A stretch of 64,000 nucleotides of DNA from Welwitschia mirabilis (taxonomy: Eukaryota > Gnetophyta > Gnetopsida > Welwitschiales), in NCBI GenBank assembly GCA_051453625.1, contig JBOZIK010000001.1, positions 151,784,099 to 151,848,098 on the forward strand. The letters run 5' to 3'. Shown here piece after piece: positions 47,285 through 59,589 of the stretch. The number at the start of each line of letters is the position of its first letter. The first letter of the stretch is position 1. Below the pieces are notes generated by a model that was not told the DNA's origin, made no database searches, and saw only the letters and a program-made list of their open reading frames with translations. The translations under genes and the position numbers were made by a program.

Positions 47285-48390
47285 ATCTTTATATGATGGA
47301 AAAAAAATTAAGAATAAATATAGGATACAATCTTGACGTCGTTATTGTATGCAAATCAAAATGATCTATAGTACATAGTAATTACATTATTTAATTATTT
47401 TAAATCTTATAATGTTTTAATATGTTGTAAATAGGAATTGATCCTAGGTTCCATTATGCATGCTACTTAATAATATAAAAAAATAATAAATTATGCTTAA
47501 TTATATTCATGATAATCCTTATTTCTAAAGTAATTATAAAATTATCTTACAAGCATCCAAGTTATAAAAAATATAGAAATAATTATATTTGTAGGTACTT
47601 TCATTTCCCAATAGTTATGAAGTTAATTATACCTATTATAACCGTATTTTATAAATCATCTTAAAGTTAGTTATATCAAAGATAGTCCCCATTTCCTGAG
47701 TAAACATGAAATTAATCATATTTCTAATGACCTTAATCCTTAAATACTTATGAATTTAATTATACCCATAGTGATTCTAATCCATAAATGATGAACTAAA
47801 ATACATTCATGTTAACCTTAATATCTATGTAATAATTATGTTCATGAAAATCTTAGTTACTAAATAATTATCATAATGATCAATTAATCATAAAATTAAT
47901 AATACCCATGATAATCTCAATATCTAAATAATCATTAAGTTAATTATATCCATGATAACTCTAATTCCTAAGTGATCATAAGTAGAGAATTAATGCTTAA
48001 TCATGTATTTAAGAACTTTATTACCTAATGGATAGGGCTAATAATCTTTACTCATGCAATCCATAACCTCATATAATAGCTTATAGAGCTTGATCATTTT
48101 AAGAAAAGCATAAATGAATATATCATAAGTATATATACTCTTAAAAATAAAATATATGACTAAACCTTTAACTAATTTATATTAAGTACATAATCAATTA
48201 TATAATTCCCCCCATGCTATTGAATTATAACCCTATTAAAAACTTATGATTCTAATAGAACAAATCACTTTATAAGTAAGGAACAAGAATTAACTTGGTC
48301 ATTTAGTTAAAATTAATTATCTAATGGTTATAACACAATATTTTTTTAATAACATTTGAACTTTAACTTCTAATATAATATTTATTCTAT
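47285..48390 (+). repeat. Leader stretch with degenerate tandem repeats
   Basis: No gene. From about 47505 to 47990 there are degenerate copies of a ~50-base unit around taattatacccatgataat. It may be the untranslated leader of the chromovirus whose gag follows. Confidence 0.5.
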
Positions 48391-49560
48391 CATCAATCAA
48401 ATCTAATAGTACTTTTCAGTCTTTTTGGATGACTCACCATCATTAACGAGTCTTAAGACTAATTCAATTACACAAGCTAGTCAACATTTAGATAACTCTA
48501 GAACTAATCAACATCATAATGGTGGAAATTAACATTCTATCACTCTTAATATAGAAGGGTTAATGAATGCATTTATGTAATTCCTATCACAAATAGTAAA
48601 TAAAGGTTAAAATCCATAAATAAAAAATGGTAGCAATCAAGCTAATAAGGATGTCATTATGAAGAAGTTAATACAAGCATTTATTAAGTTAAATCCATCA
48701 AAGTTTACATAAGGTTCAAATCCATCAAAAGTAGAAGCATGGATAAGTAATGTTGAAAAGGTTATAAGCACTTTAGAATGTGATCAATATGAAGAGGATT
48801 CCTTAGTTATGTACATGTCACAAGGATAAGCTAACTTATGGTGGAAAATAAAGACAAAAACACTAGGTGATGTGGAACTTTAATGGAGAGAGTTTTAGCA
48901 CATATCAAAAAAAATTATATTACTAAGTTTTATATTCACCAAAAGGTTACTAAACTCTATAACCTCATCCAAGAATATAATGTAAACATAGCTTCTCATG
49001 AATGTAAATTTATGAAATTATTAAGATATTTGTCGCATATGCATCTAGATGAAGAAGCCAAAATAAATCTTTTTATTGAAAGTCCTCTTCCTTTTGTTGC
49101 TACTAAAATATCTATGTTTCAACTTAGAACTTTAGTTGAGGCTATAAGAAAAGTAAAAATAGCAAACCAAAATTGGCAAAGACAATAAGAAAACAAGAAA
49201 TGAATTCCTCTTAAGGGTTTTAGCTTTAAGGAAAATCAACCACATGTGTCTCATCATAATAAGAATCGAAACTTCAATAAGAGTAATGTTACTAGTAATA
49301 ATAACAGAAGTAGGAATTTTAACCAAATAAAACATGCATAATTCAAGAGAAATTAGAATATTTCTAGTCAAATTCATGTAAGTAATCAACCACAAATATC
49401 TAATTTTAAGTAGAATCCTAAACATAGTCATTATCAAAGTTAGTTTAATAATGGCTTTTAATGTTTCAATTGTAAAGAAAACCACAAGGTTAAAGAATAA
49501 TCATTACTTATTAAGAGCTAGCCTAGGCAATAATCAAAAAATACTCAAGGATCACAAACT
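48391..49560 (+). pseudogene. Chromovirus (Ty3/gypsy) gag remnant
   Basis: The plus strand shows the gag core: AFIKLNPSKFT, SNPSKVEAWISNVEKVISTL, SLVMYMSQG, then NLWWKIK, then the open piece 48883-49188 with YITKFYIHQKVTKLYNLIQE and MKLLRYLSHMHLDEEAKINL and FQLRTLVEAIRKV. These match in order the plant chromovirus gag (PTFDG, WI-x-x-ME, WW, KFTELSRFAPHLV, ALQLRTYAEVV). A zinc-knuckle remnant CFNCKENHKVKE ends in a stop where the last Cys is expected. Asn/Ser-rich sequence lies between. No protease or RT follows; the element is cut near 49.7-50.0 kb by the next element. Confidence 0.82.
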
Positions 49561-50117
49561 ATTTAGCAACTAATTAGATGACTTTAAGTAGTAATAGATA
49601 ATCAAAGTCTATAATTTCAAAGCTTAGTCATAGAAAGTGAAACCTAATTATTTGACTATAAAGGAGCCAGAAGAAATGTTAAGCTGGCCAAATATCACTT
49701 TCTAGAATAAGAATATCCATCAAGTAAAGATAAAATGAAGTAATCATAGTCTTAATAAAGCTACTTAAGAGCTAGAAGTATTAACATGTAAACCACAACA
49801 TTTATATTAAGTGTTTTAGGTAAATTTATTATAATTAAAGATATTAATTTAATTGTTTTAATCATAAAATTTGTCTTCTATTATTTTTAAAATAAAATTG
49901 AATGTTATGTTTTCTCCATATTAAATTACAAATATTTAGCCACTTTTAGAACACATAATAGAATATGAACATAATTTTGCACAAAATCTTAATGGCAATG
50001 AAGATATGAGGTGATGATACATAGCAAAAGCATGTGAATATATATGGTAGAGGCATGTAGAGGTGGAATTGGATATATGTGATAATATCCACCAAACACA
50101 ATAAGAAAACCTCTATT

Positions 50118-50246
50118 AAATGCTAAATGATAAAGGTTCTACCTAATTCTAGAGGATAGAATCTAATCTACCTAATACTACAAGATAAAATCTTATCTAC
50201 CTAATACTAAATGATGAACATTCTACCTAATGCTATAAGCCAAGAA
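50118..50246 (+). repeat. Minisatellite, ~37-bp unit
   Basis: Four imperfect copies of a unit containing ctacctaatactamawgat. Confidence 0.82.
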
Positions 50247-50272
50247 TGGAACCATCCCTCATCCCCATATCT

Positions 50273-50286
50273 CCTTATAAAAGGGC
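50273..50286 (+). promoter_or_regulatory. TATA box of element B LTR
   Basis: A clear TATA box (cttataaaagggcc) followed by taaacccttcattg, a common R-region layout in gypsy LTRs. Confidence 0.55.
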
Positions 50287-51080
50287 CTTAAACCCTTCAT
50301 TGTATTTATTTTTACCTTAGAGAAATTAGATACTTTAAATCATTGACTTATGATAGCTTTTAAGTGACTCTTTAAGGGATTTAGCTGGTCTTTTAGGATT
50401 ACTGAGGAGTTCTTCTTGCATCCTTTTTTTTTTCGATTGTAAAGGTGTTCTTTCTATAATACAAAAGTTGTTTATCTTTGATCTTGATTCATGTGTAATA
50501 TTATAATTGAGATGCTTACTTAATTTATTTAACTATGAAGTTTAATTTATTTATTTAAGTTTCTATTTATTACTTAGTCTTTTAATTTCATAGATTTTGA
50601 GTACTTTAGGAGTCCTTAATTTCTGTTATTATTTAAAGCTAACATGTTATTTGGATTTACTACTTATTATATGATAGATGAGATTATGTCCCATGAATTA
50701 AATCAAAAGCACTTAATGATTTTTATTATTTTGTAGGAAGGCTGGACAAGATTGTAGTGAAGGATTACATATTACAAATTGGTAGTACCTTGGAGATAGT
50801 TTTGTTTTCTTCTCTCTAAGATGAATTTCAACTGTCAAGATCACTTCATCTCTTCTTTTCTTCTCTTTATTTTTGTATCTTACTTTAAAGTTAAAGTAGT
50901 GTAAAATTAAGACAATACCCTGTTTTATCTTTTAGGAAGAAAAATATCTAAGTGAAAACTTAAATTTGAGACATTATATTACTTTAATGAGACTTTATTA
51001 CTTTTATTAAGGACAATAGCATGCTACTGGCTCAAAGGAGCATTATTTTTTTCTTTTTACAAGTTTATACATAGTTTTAT

Positions 51081-52603
51081 TTCTCTAGTGATGGGTAATG
51101 GTACTTTTTCTATTGTTTTACTAACTTGTTTTTTTATAGTTCTAATGTTTTATTTGTAGGTTTTTTTTTGGAGCTTTAAAAATACTTTAAAATATTTTTA
51201 AAAATTTTACTTAATTCTTTATTTCATTGCATGTATTTCTTTTCTTATAACCTTTTTTCATTTTCTATGTTTATTTGTTCTGTTCCTACATTTTATTTCA
51301 AGCATAAAAATGTTAAAACCCTTTTAAAAATTTTATTTTAATTTTGTTATGTTGCATTTAATTTTTATTTACATTTATTATTTCTATTTTATTTTGCTAT
51401 GAGCCTGATACTACTCTTATTCAATGATCCCTTAATGAGCCATCATGTAAAAAATAAATGTATTTTGTGTAGACTCACTATCACCACTAGAATTCTAGCC
51501 TAGAACACTATGTTCTCTTGAAAAAATCTTCCTTACAATTTTTGAGACCTTTTTGACTTACAGGCCCTAAAAACTTTCCTTTGTTTATTGTTTAAAACCT
51601 TCTTGTAACCATTCAAATCTATTTCTTACATGATCTAGACTTGTGCTATAATAGGAAGATTAATCCAAAACAATATATACTCCCTTAATGATCATAAAAG
51701 AATGAAAGAACTCAGTGCTCAAAACTGATCTCAAGATGATTCTTAATAAGAGTAAACCTTACTTGCACAAAATAAACAAAATAATCAAACTAACTTATCA
51801 CAACACATTTTAAATGACCCACTCAATTTCTTTAATGAAACCTTGTCAAACTAAGAAATGCTCAACAGGTTAATAGTAAATAGTATACTATTTTATCTAA
51901 GAAGTAGTCAAATGATAAGATGCCCTTACTACCACCACTAATCAACCTAGGCAAAACCTTTGCGATTATCTCTAACTGAAAATCCTTAGAACATCCTCTT
52001 GTGTAGTGTCACTACCTAGTAGTCAAAGATTAGAATTTAAAAATTCCACTATATAATTATTGCCTTATTGCCATGGCCTTGAATCTAAAGATCCATATCT
52101 ACACCTTAAGGAATTTCATTGTGTCTTATTAACCGTTCCTTAGTACCTCAATGCTAATGATGCACTTAAACTTATCTTATTCCCCTTTTTCCCAAAATAG
52201 AAAGCAAAATCCTAGCTATACATCTTGAATTCCTTCTCTATTATAAACTGGGTAGATCTAAGTAAAGTGTTCATCTCTAAGTTATTTCTTAGTCATAAGA
52301 CAAATGACCTTAGAAAAGAAATCATGAACTTTTAATAGAAGGATAAAAAAATCTTCTTCTAGACCTTATAAAAATACAAATATCTATTATTAAAATGCCC
52401 CAATATGATTTTGAATCAGGTAGAGATAAAAGTTTCTTTTATGATGGGTTGTTCACAAATAACTACCAACTAGTAAAAATAATAAGTTATGATAATTTCT
52501 TGAGCATGGCCCTAGATGAGGTTTGGGACTATTTAGAAAGTGTAGCTAGAAGCTCAAAAAATTAGGATAAACTTATAGAACATTCAAGATCACATCATCC
52601 AGT
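51081..52603 (+). pseudogene. Element B leader and gag, first copy
   Basis: Non-coding leader to about 51430, then a gag reading that becomes clear near 52430-52600: SFFYDGLFTNNYQLVK, then ISYDNFLSMALDEVWDYLES. This is the FYDGL...EAWD block of Athila/Tat gag. Many stops. The whole stretch is duplicated at 52704-54300, and this copy ends at the gap edge. Confidence 0.72.
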
Positions 52604-52703
52604 NNNNNNNNNNNNNNNNNNNNNNNNNNNNNNNNNNNNNNNNNNNNNNNNNNNNNNNNNNNNNNNNNNNNNNNNNNNNNNNNNNNNNNNNNNNNNNNNN
52701 NNN
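52604..52703. other. Assembly gap, 100 N
   Basis: Separates two direct copies of the same 1.5-kb segment exactly at their ends. Confidence 1.
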
Positions 52704-54480
52704 TTCTAGTGATATCCAAACTAGTCCTTTTTCTTTCACTTTGATTTTTTATTTCTAACTTGTTTTTTATAGTTCTAATGTTTGTTGTAGGTTTTATTGG
52801 AGTTAAGGATCTTTAAAACATTAAAAATATTTTTTAATCAAACTTTATGATTGCATTACATGCTTTTCTTTTCTGCTACATTTTCTGTGTATTTATGTGT
52901 ATATAAATATTAAAATTTTCTTTAAAATATTTTGTGATTCTTATAACATTTTAATCATGTTTGGTACATTCATAAATGATTAAAATCTTTAAAATTTTCT
53001 CATATTTTCACTTGATTTTATTCACATTTCTATTTTATTTTCTTACAACCTTAACACTTTAAATGTCCTATCTATGATTGATGAAAACATTAGAATCCTC
53101 TGTGACTTAAAATCCCTAAAAATATTTCTTTTTTAATTGTTTAAACCTTCTTGCAACAATCTGAACCTATCTCTTACATGACCTGGACTCGTAATAGAAT
53201 AGGAATATTAACCTGAGATAACATGAACTCCTTTACTAATCTCAAAACAAAGAGAGAACTTAAAATTCCAAAATGAGAATTGAGCTCAAGACAACTCTCA
53301 AGATTAAACCTCAACTACTCAAAATACCCAAGATAGTTAAACTACCTTACCACAACACAATGTAAATAACCAACTTAATTCCTTTAATGAAACATTATCA
53401 TATTAAGAAATGCTTAGTAGGTTATAGACATATTATTTCATCTAAGAAAATGGCCTGATGGCAAGATTCCCTCACTACCATTACTAATTAACCTAGGCAA
53501 ATCCTTTACAATTACCTCTAATCACAATGTGTAGAAACATCCTCTTGCATATTGTTATCACTTATTAACCAAATGCTAAAATTTAAGCAAATCCTTCGTA
53601 ATTACCTCCAACCATAAAGCCTAGAGACATCCTCTTGCCTACTACCATTACCTATTAATCAAAGGATAGAATTTAAACCTTTTACTATCCAATTATTACT
53701 CTATTTATATGGCCTTAAATCTGAATATCGTTACCTACACCTTCAGGAATTTGAATGCATCTTATTAACTATTCCTTAATATCCTAATACTCATAATGCA
53801 CTTATACTTACTTTATTATCTTATTAACTATTCCTTAATACCCTAATACTCATAATGCACTTAGACTTATTTTATTCCTTTTTTACTTGAAAAAGAAGGC
53901 ATAATCCTAGTTGTACACACTGAAACACTTCTCAATCACAAATTACATAGACTTGAGTAAAGATTTTATCTCCAAAGTGGATTTCTAGCCATAAGACAAA
54001 TGCCCTTAAGAAATAAATCATAAACTTTCAATAAAGGGATGATGAATCCTTGTTCCAAACACTATAGAGAAATAAATATTTATTATTATGATTCTCTCAA
54101 CATGATTTTGAGAAGGGTAGGAAGATAAGTTTCTTTTATGATGGTTTATCAACAAATAATTACAAAATAGTAGAAATGATAAGCCATGAAAATGTCTTAA
54201 GCATGTCCCTAGATGAGGTTTGGAAGTATTTAAAAGTGTAGCTAAGAGCTCAAAAAATTAGGAGAAATCCATGGAACCTTCAAGATCACATCATTTAGTT
54301 AACTTAAATAGTATTTTTAAGACCCAATAAAACTTTAAAATAAAATTAATGATCTAGTAAGAAAGTTAGAATTATTAATTGCCTTATCCTCAACCACATC
54401 TATGGATGCTAAACCTAAGTATTCAGTTTGTTATATCAACACTCACAAAACCATTAAATGTCCATTTATCCCTTTGAAGC
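52704..54480 (+). pseudogene. Element B leader and gag, second copy
   Basis: Homologous to 51081-52603 with roughly one difference in seven over the last 100 bases by eye. The gag block reads SFFYDGLSTNNYKIVEMISH and LSMSLDEVWKYLK near 54130-54240. It continues past the duplication into a knuckle-like piece (CYINTHKTIKCPF) near 54430-54470, where the second Cys position is altered. Confidence 0.75.
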
Positions 54481-55299
54481 ATAGTTAATAAATAAGTAAA
54501 TTTAATTGGATAATGGAAAAATCCTAAAAATAATCCTTACTTAAACACTTATAATTTTGGTTAGTGAAATCATCCAAATTTATCTTGGAAGTAAGATAAT
54601 ACCTCATAATAAAATTTTCAATCTAAAAATTTGTTTCATCATCTTCTAATTCTTATCCTTCATCTTCAAATCATTAAATCACTTTGTCTAAAGGACACTT
54701 TTAAAAAAATTCATAAAAACACAAATAAAAGTAAATCAAATAAAAATGTAAGTAAATCAAAGATAAGACCAAATAAATCAAAGGCTTGAACAAACTCTAA
54801 ATTAACTCCAACAAACCACCAACTACATCCTTTTATGAATAAAGCAAATAGAAATAGGGAAACTTTCCATTAGTGTCAATCAAACCCAAAATAAATGAGA
54901 TTTACAAAAGGGGTAGAAAACCTAGAAGAGATCAAGTCTATACATCTTAGAAGTGTAAAAGAGCTATAAACTCCATCCATACAAAAGAATCCTAAAGATA
55001 AATAAAACCACATAGAAAATAAGAAAAAGGATATAAATGAAGACGCCTTGCCTATTTACAAAGAACCACTATCCTTTCCCTAATAGCTTAAGATGGAAAA
55101 CATAATGGAAAAGTAATTAGAAGCCCTATAAATTTTCAAAGAAGTTAACATAAACATTCCTCTTTTAAAGGGCATCAAATATGTCCCCTTCAAAGCAAAA
55201 TTCCTTGAGGAATTATGTACTATAAAAAGTCAAATGGCATTAAATCTAAAGCCTTTTTAGCTTAACAAACAAGTGTGATTTTCCAAAACCAATTCCCAT
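54481..55299 (+). pseudogene. Element B gag-protease linker
   Basis: Contains NNPYLNTYNFG, two stops, NHPNLSWK, the N-x-Y-N-P-G-W-R-N-HPN-SW block usual after the Athila/Tat zinc knuckle, then a long Lys/Asn/Ser-rich part with frameshifts (for example SKSKIRPNKSKA) and VENLEEIKSIHLR. Confidence 0.65.
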
Positions 55300-55790
55300 G
55301 AAAGTATAAAGACCTTAAGTGTCACACAATTACCATTATTATAAGCAACAAAACTTTCAATTAAGCCTTGTTGAATTTAGGACTCAATGTAAACTTACTC
55401 CCTTGTAAAACCTATCAGGAGTTAGACTTGGAAGAACTCAAAAACATAAACTCCAAATCTAATTAGCAGATAACTCTCTTAAAATACTATTAGAAGTCAT
55501 TAAGGGTGTTAAAGTTAGAGTGTATAGTTGTTAATTCCTAGTAGATTTTTTAGTCTTAGACATGAAAAAATCATCAAATTAAATAATGTCCATCATATTA
55601 GAAAGACCATTCTTATTAACCTCAAATGCCTTAATTAATTACATGAATGGATTAATAAAAATTTCATTTATCAACATGGCCATAAATCTAATCATCTTTA
55701 ATGATATGAATTTATCTTCAAATGACAAAGGAGTAGAGTACATAGATAATATAGAAGGCCTTATTAAAAATTAGGAATTTACTTCTCATT
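55300..55790 (+). pseudogene. Element B aspartic protease remnant
   Basis: At 55350-55402 one frame reads TFN, a stop, ALLNLGLNVNLLPC, matching the family block KALLDLGASVNLLP; the catalytic Asp is Asn. Further on, LADNSLKILLEVIKGV and the open piece 55586-55774 (MSIILERPFLLTSNALINYM) correspond to the LADRS...GVIEDV and ILGRPFLATA blocks. Inactive. Confidence 0.8.
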
Positions 55791-55889
55791 CTTTTAAAAG
55801 TGACAAAATAGAATGATCTTAAAAAACATGCAGCTTAAAACTAAATTGATTTAAAACTTAAAACCTTGTTTAGTAATCTGAAATGCACT

Positions 55890-56187
55890 TTCTCAAGGGA
55901 TAAAGTGATCTTTACAGTAGTCATAAACTCTTCTTTAACCCCATCTATAGAATATCAATTGCTTAAACTCTTAAGAAAGAACAAATAGGTAATAGGATGA
56001 ACCCTCTTTAACATTAGAAAAATTAACCCCAGTATTTTCATGCATCATGTCTATTTAGAGGAAAACGCTAAACCATCTATTAAAACACAATGTAGGATAA
56101 ACCAAACTATGAGGGAAATTATTAAAAATGAGGTAATTAAACTTCTTAATAATGGGATTATTTACTCTATTTTAGACAGTAAGTGAA
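55890..56187 (+). pseudogene. Element B start of reverse transcriptase, cut by LTR
   Basis: Reads LLKLLRKNK, a stop, VIG, a stop, TLFNIRKINPSI, then HHVYLEENAKPSIKTQCRIN and TMREIIKNEVIKLLNNGIIY, SILDSK. This is the well-known pre-RT and first RT block of Athila/Tat pol (HKAIGWTIADIKGISP, RRLNP, KEVLKLLDAGIIYPISDS). The reading ends at 56187 where the LTR of element C begins. No further RT is present downstream. Confidence 0.85.
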
Positions 56188-57262
56188 TGTTGCATTACCA
56201 ACTTAGGCATATTTGATAGGGTATTTTGAGTTGTTTTGCAAGTAAACAGATAGGTAAATGCTTGATTTTTGTAATAATGAAGAGCTAGAATGAAAAGGAT
56301 GGAAATATTCAATCTTCATGATAATTCACAGCATTCTGAACAAACATGGATACTTTGTATTTCTAAAAATAACTTTCTACAAACATTTATATTAATGTGA
56401 TAATTGAAGAATTATCAAAGGTCATCATCCATCTCATTGCGCAGATGACTACATAGATGACTATGCCAACTGGATGCTAATTTAAGTCAATATAGCAGCT
56501 GATGTGGATTAATTATAAGATGGAATAGTCTCCTCTATCATCCAGATGACTAATTGAATAACACTATTATAACACCTGTACTGAACAATTATAAAAATTT
56601 CATCAATTGTATTTCTATTTTTCCTTTGTATGGCCATTATAGTTTACCCATGCCTTTCTATCTTTATTGTTATGTGTTTGAGTTAATAAATATAGATCTT
56701 GTCCTTAACTCCTACTTATCTTTGTTTACAATTAAAATTCTCATGATAGGAGATTGAAGGACCTTAGATCCAACTTGTACTTTTAAAGAGATGTTTCTTT
56801 AGTATTGAACAACATTTCCTCCATTGAAGTATGGTTACTTTGTAATATGGATGTGGTTTAATTCTTAATATAAAAGAATTTTCTTTTATGCTTTCAATGT
56901 GTGATCATTTCTCATCCTCATAGATTATGTTTCTTCTGATCCAATGATAGTTCCTTTAGTGATAAGACAACATTTAATAAGGTTATGCTTGACTAGTTTA
57001 GGTTAAGTGCATTTTTATTTCTTTTTCCTAGATTAGCTTTGTACAAGTGTGTTTTATTTTACTTTCATGCATTACAAGTTATTTATCTAGATTAGGATAT
57101 AAGTTTTTGTTTAGAAAGTAACTCTCTTATTTTCTACTTTAAAAAATTATGACATTCTAATCAATTTCCATCTATATTAGTGTGTTGTGTTTGTGGATTA
57201 TTAATTGTGATTAACAGGATTCTACTCAGAATGTCAATGTTGCATAAGTACACATCACAACA
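56188..57262 (+). repeat. Element C 5' LTR
   Basis: 1075 bp starting TGTTGCATTACCAACTTAGG and ending atcacaaca. Homologous to 63033-64000 (shared around 56640-56760 and 63620-63730, including gataggaga/gacaggaga) and at its start to 60758-60844. It contains GATGAC dyads near 56420 and 56539 and a weak TATA (aataaatatag) near 56685. Confidence 0.82.
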
Positions 57263-57265
57263 TCT

Positions 57266-57283
57266 TGGTGCCATTATCAAGAA
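57266..57283 (+). promoter_or_regulatory. Primer-binding site, tRNA-Asp type (element C)
   Basis: Tggtgccattatcaagaa against TGGCGCCGTTGCCGGGGA: 11 of 18 match and every difference is C-to-T or G-to-A. It lies three bases after the LTR end. Confidence 0.72.
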
Positions 57284-57741
57284 AGGCTACATAATGTTCA
57301 AGAGTTGTCATTGCTTCTGTAAGTATTTTGGTTTAGATGCTTACTATAGTAGTAGTGTACCAGTATCTAAAGTAGCGTAGGTTTTTTCATTTTACTGTAT
57401 TAATTTTCTATGTTTCAAATAAAAGTACTTTTTCTATTCTATAATAAAAAATCAATCATCTGCTTTATTATCTAGATGATGTGCAGTGATGATGGCCTTT
57501 ATGCCATGATTTTTAATTTTAGTTTTCTGTTAAAAAATTTTTAGGATTTTTTCCATTGTCCCCTTGGTTGTCTAAATGATACTGGCAGATGATAGTCTAT
57601 TTTCTAAGTTTTTTGTCAAAGTTAGTCTTTTATTTTTGTTTTCTACTTTTTTCTTTTTTTGTGGTTTTTGTATTTATATCATCCAAGATATAGTCTGGAT
57701 GATGGTAGGCATGGCACTTTATACATCTAAGACTAAGCATG
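57284..57741 (+). other. Element C untranslated leader
   Basis: Non-coding, T-rich, with dispersed gatgat/gatgac words and a catccaag...ctggatgatgg inverted pair near 57678-57702. Confidence 0.6.
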
Positions 57742-59560
57742 AATGGTAAAATCTACTAAAAAAGAAAAATACCAAAGAGAGTGGCTATTGATTATTGAAA
57801 ATATTAGATAAGATTTGATGAATATAGAAATTAAAATAAGTAAAAATAGCAAAGGTACATAGGATTTTGAAATTCCTGCAATTTCTACTTTTATTTCTAT
57901 AGAGTCTGATTTTGCTACCATATTTACCTCATTCCAAAAGCTAAAGCAACCTATCTTACCAAATCCACCTCTTTAACTGGAACTCCTACTATCACTCCTA
58001 CTCATACCAATGCCAATGTCACTGTTAGAGATCTCATAACAAATACAAAATTTGAAATTCAAACTTCTTTTAATTTATCTGTTGGTGATGACATGGAACT
58101 TTGTAACCTAAATACATATCTTATCTTTATTAGAGAACTCAATGAATATCCTTTTTAACACATCACCAATATAGAGAAAATTTTCCTCACTTCTAAAAAT
58201 GGTAAAAAATGTATAAGTGATAGAACCTACATGGTTATTTTTGCTATCGATTTAAGAGATAAAACAAAATTATGGCTTAGAACAATTCCCTATAAAAGTC
58301 TAAAATCTTAAAGTTAAGTTCAAGAAGTCTTCATGAAGAGATTTATGAGAGAAACCAATATCCATAAGTGTAAGAAATAATTCATTAAATTCCAATAAAT
58401 GTCTAACAAAGATTATGCCTCTACCTATGAGAGATTCTTTGTTTCTTTACATTTAAACCTTGTAGATGCCTTTTCACAAGTAGAACTATTTTACTATTTT
58501 TATAGTGGATTAAATAGTCATACAAAACAACTTGTAGATTTTTCATGTGAAGGCAACTTGTTGAACTAAACTCTAAATGATTCTTGGAAAGTGTTTAAAG
58601 AATTAATAGAAGTAAGTCAAACATAACCTAAATCCTCACCTAGAGAAAACTGAACTGTATGCCAAATTATTAAAGATCTAAAAGAGGTACAATATAAAAA
58701 AATAAAATAAGAACTAAAAATAAACCATTTTACCTCTGCCTTAGAAAAATACACTCAAATGATTTTTGATGCTAAGGTGACAACTGAAAAGAGTGAAGTT
58801 GTAGTTCCAACCTGTGATTTATGTGAAGATATCTATTATGTTATAAAATATTATCCCTTGTTTTCGACTTACAAAGAAAAAATTTATGAGGAAGTTTGTG
58901 CCTTTAACCAAAGATGATTAAACTACAATAAAAATCATATACAAAGAAAAGTCTATAATCACAACAACTTTTAACATAAGATGAGTGAAAAACCTAACTC
59001 TAGAAATTTTCGAACACACCATCCTAACTTCCAACCTTTTAAAATAGATTTAAGAACTCAAACTTTCCATTCAACAACTCAAATAACTTGGCAAGCTCAT
59101 CCAACTCCCAAAACCATAGAGATCCTTTTAGGAATTTTATTGAGAAGTTAACAAAAATATAAGAAAAACAAAAACCAACATAGAAAACCTTGTGAGCATT
59201 CTGTAACAAACTATGCTTTAAACCAAAGACCATAAGTATCTCTTACCATTTAACCTTTATCAAACCCAAACGAGATTAGAAAAAATTATAAAGTAGTAAT
59301 AAGAAGTGGAAATAACACAACTTCTCTTACCTATGAGGCTTCAGCGTCATAAAGTAATAAAAATATGAAGAAGAGAACATAGAAATATTAGAAAATCATT
59401 CTTTCCCTTCTTCATTAAGCAACAAAAAAAGATTATTTACTAAAGAAACTTAGTACCCCATGCTTGATAGGCTTAATACAAATTCCCTTTTTTTAATGAT
59501 CATCTTAAAACCTTAGTGCAAAATATGAGTATCAACTTACCATATTGGAAACTTTTGCAA
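57742..59560 (+). pseudogene. Element C gag remnant
   Basis: Starts MVKSTKKEKYQREW, conserved with element D (19383 on minus). Blocks: TSKNGKKCISDRTYMVIF, LWLRTIPYKSLKS, EVFMKRFMRETNIHKC, YASTYERFFVSLHLNLVDAF, LFYYFYSGLNSHTKQLVDFS, then HFTSALEKYTQMIFDAKVTT. The knuckle reads CDLCEDIYYVIKYY: the first two Cys survive, His and last Cys are Tyr. HHPNFQPF follows, and a C-terminal block LLQENLRYSNLWKDLIKRK near 59550. Stops and frame changes are frequent; many stops sit where Gln or Trp is expected. Confidence 0.82.
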
Positions 59561-59589
59561 GAAAACCTAAGATATTCTAATCTATGGAA

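Larger units (their letters stand above)
49990..50700 (+). repeat. LTR-like promoter region of element B
   Basis: A minisatellite (50118-50246) is followed by a TATA box and a transcribed-looking leader, then the gag of element B. This is the layout of an Athila/Tat 5' LTR. I could not find the LTR ends or the primer site, so boundaries are approximate. Confidence 0.42.

Noticed and set aside
56554-57380. Small membrane-protein-like frames in 56554-57380
   Set aside because: They lie inside the element C LTR and leader; hydrophobicity comes from T-rich sequence.
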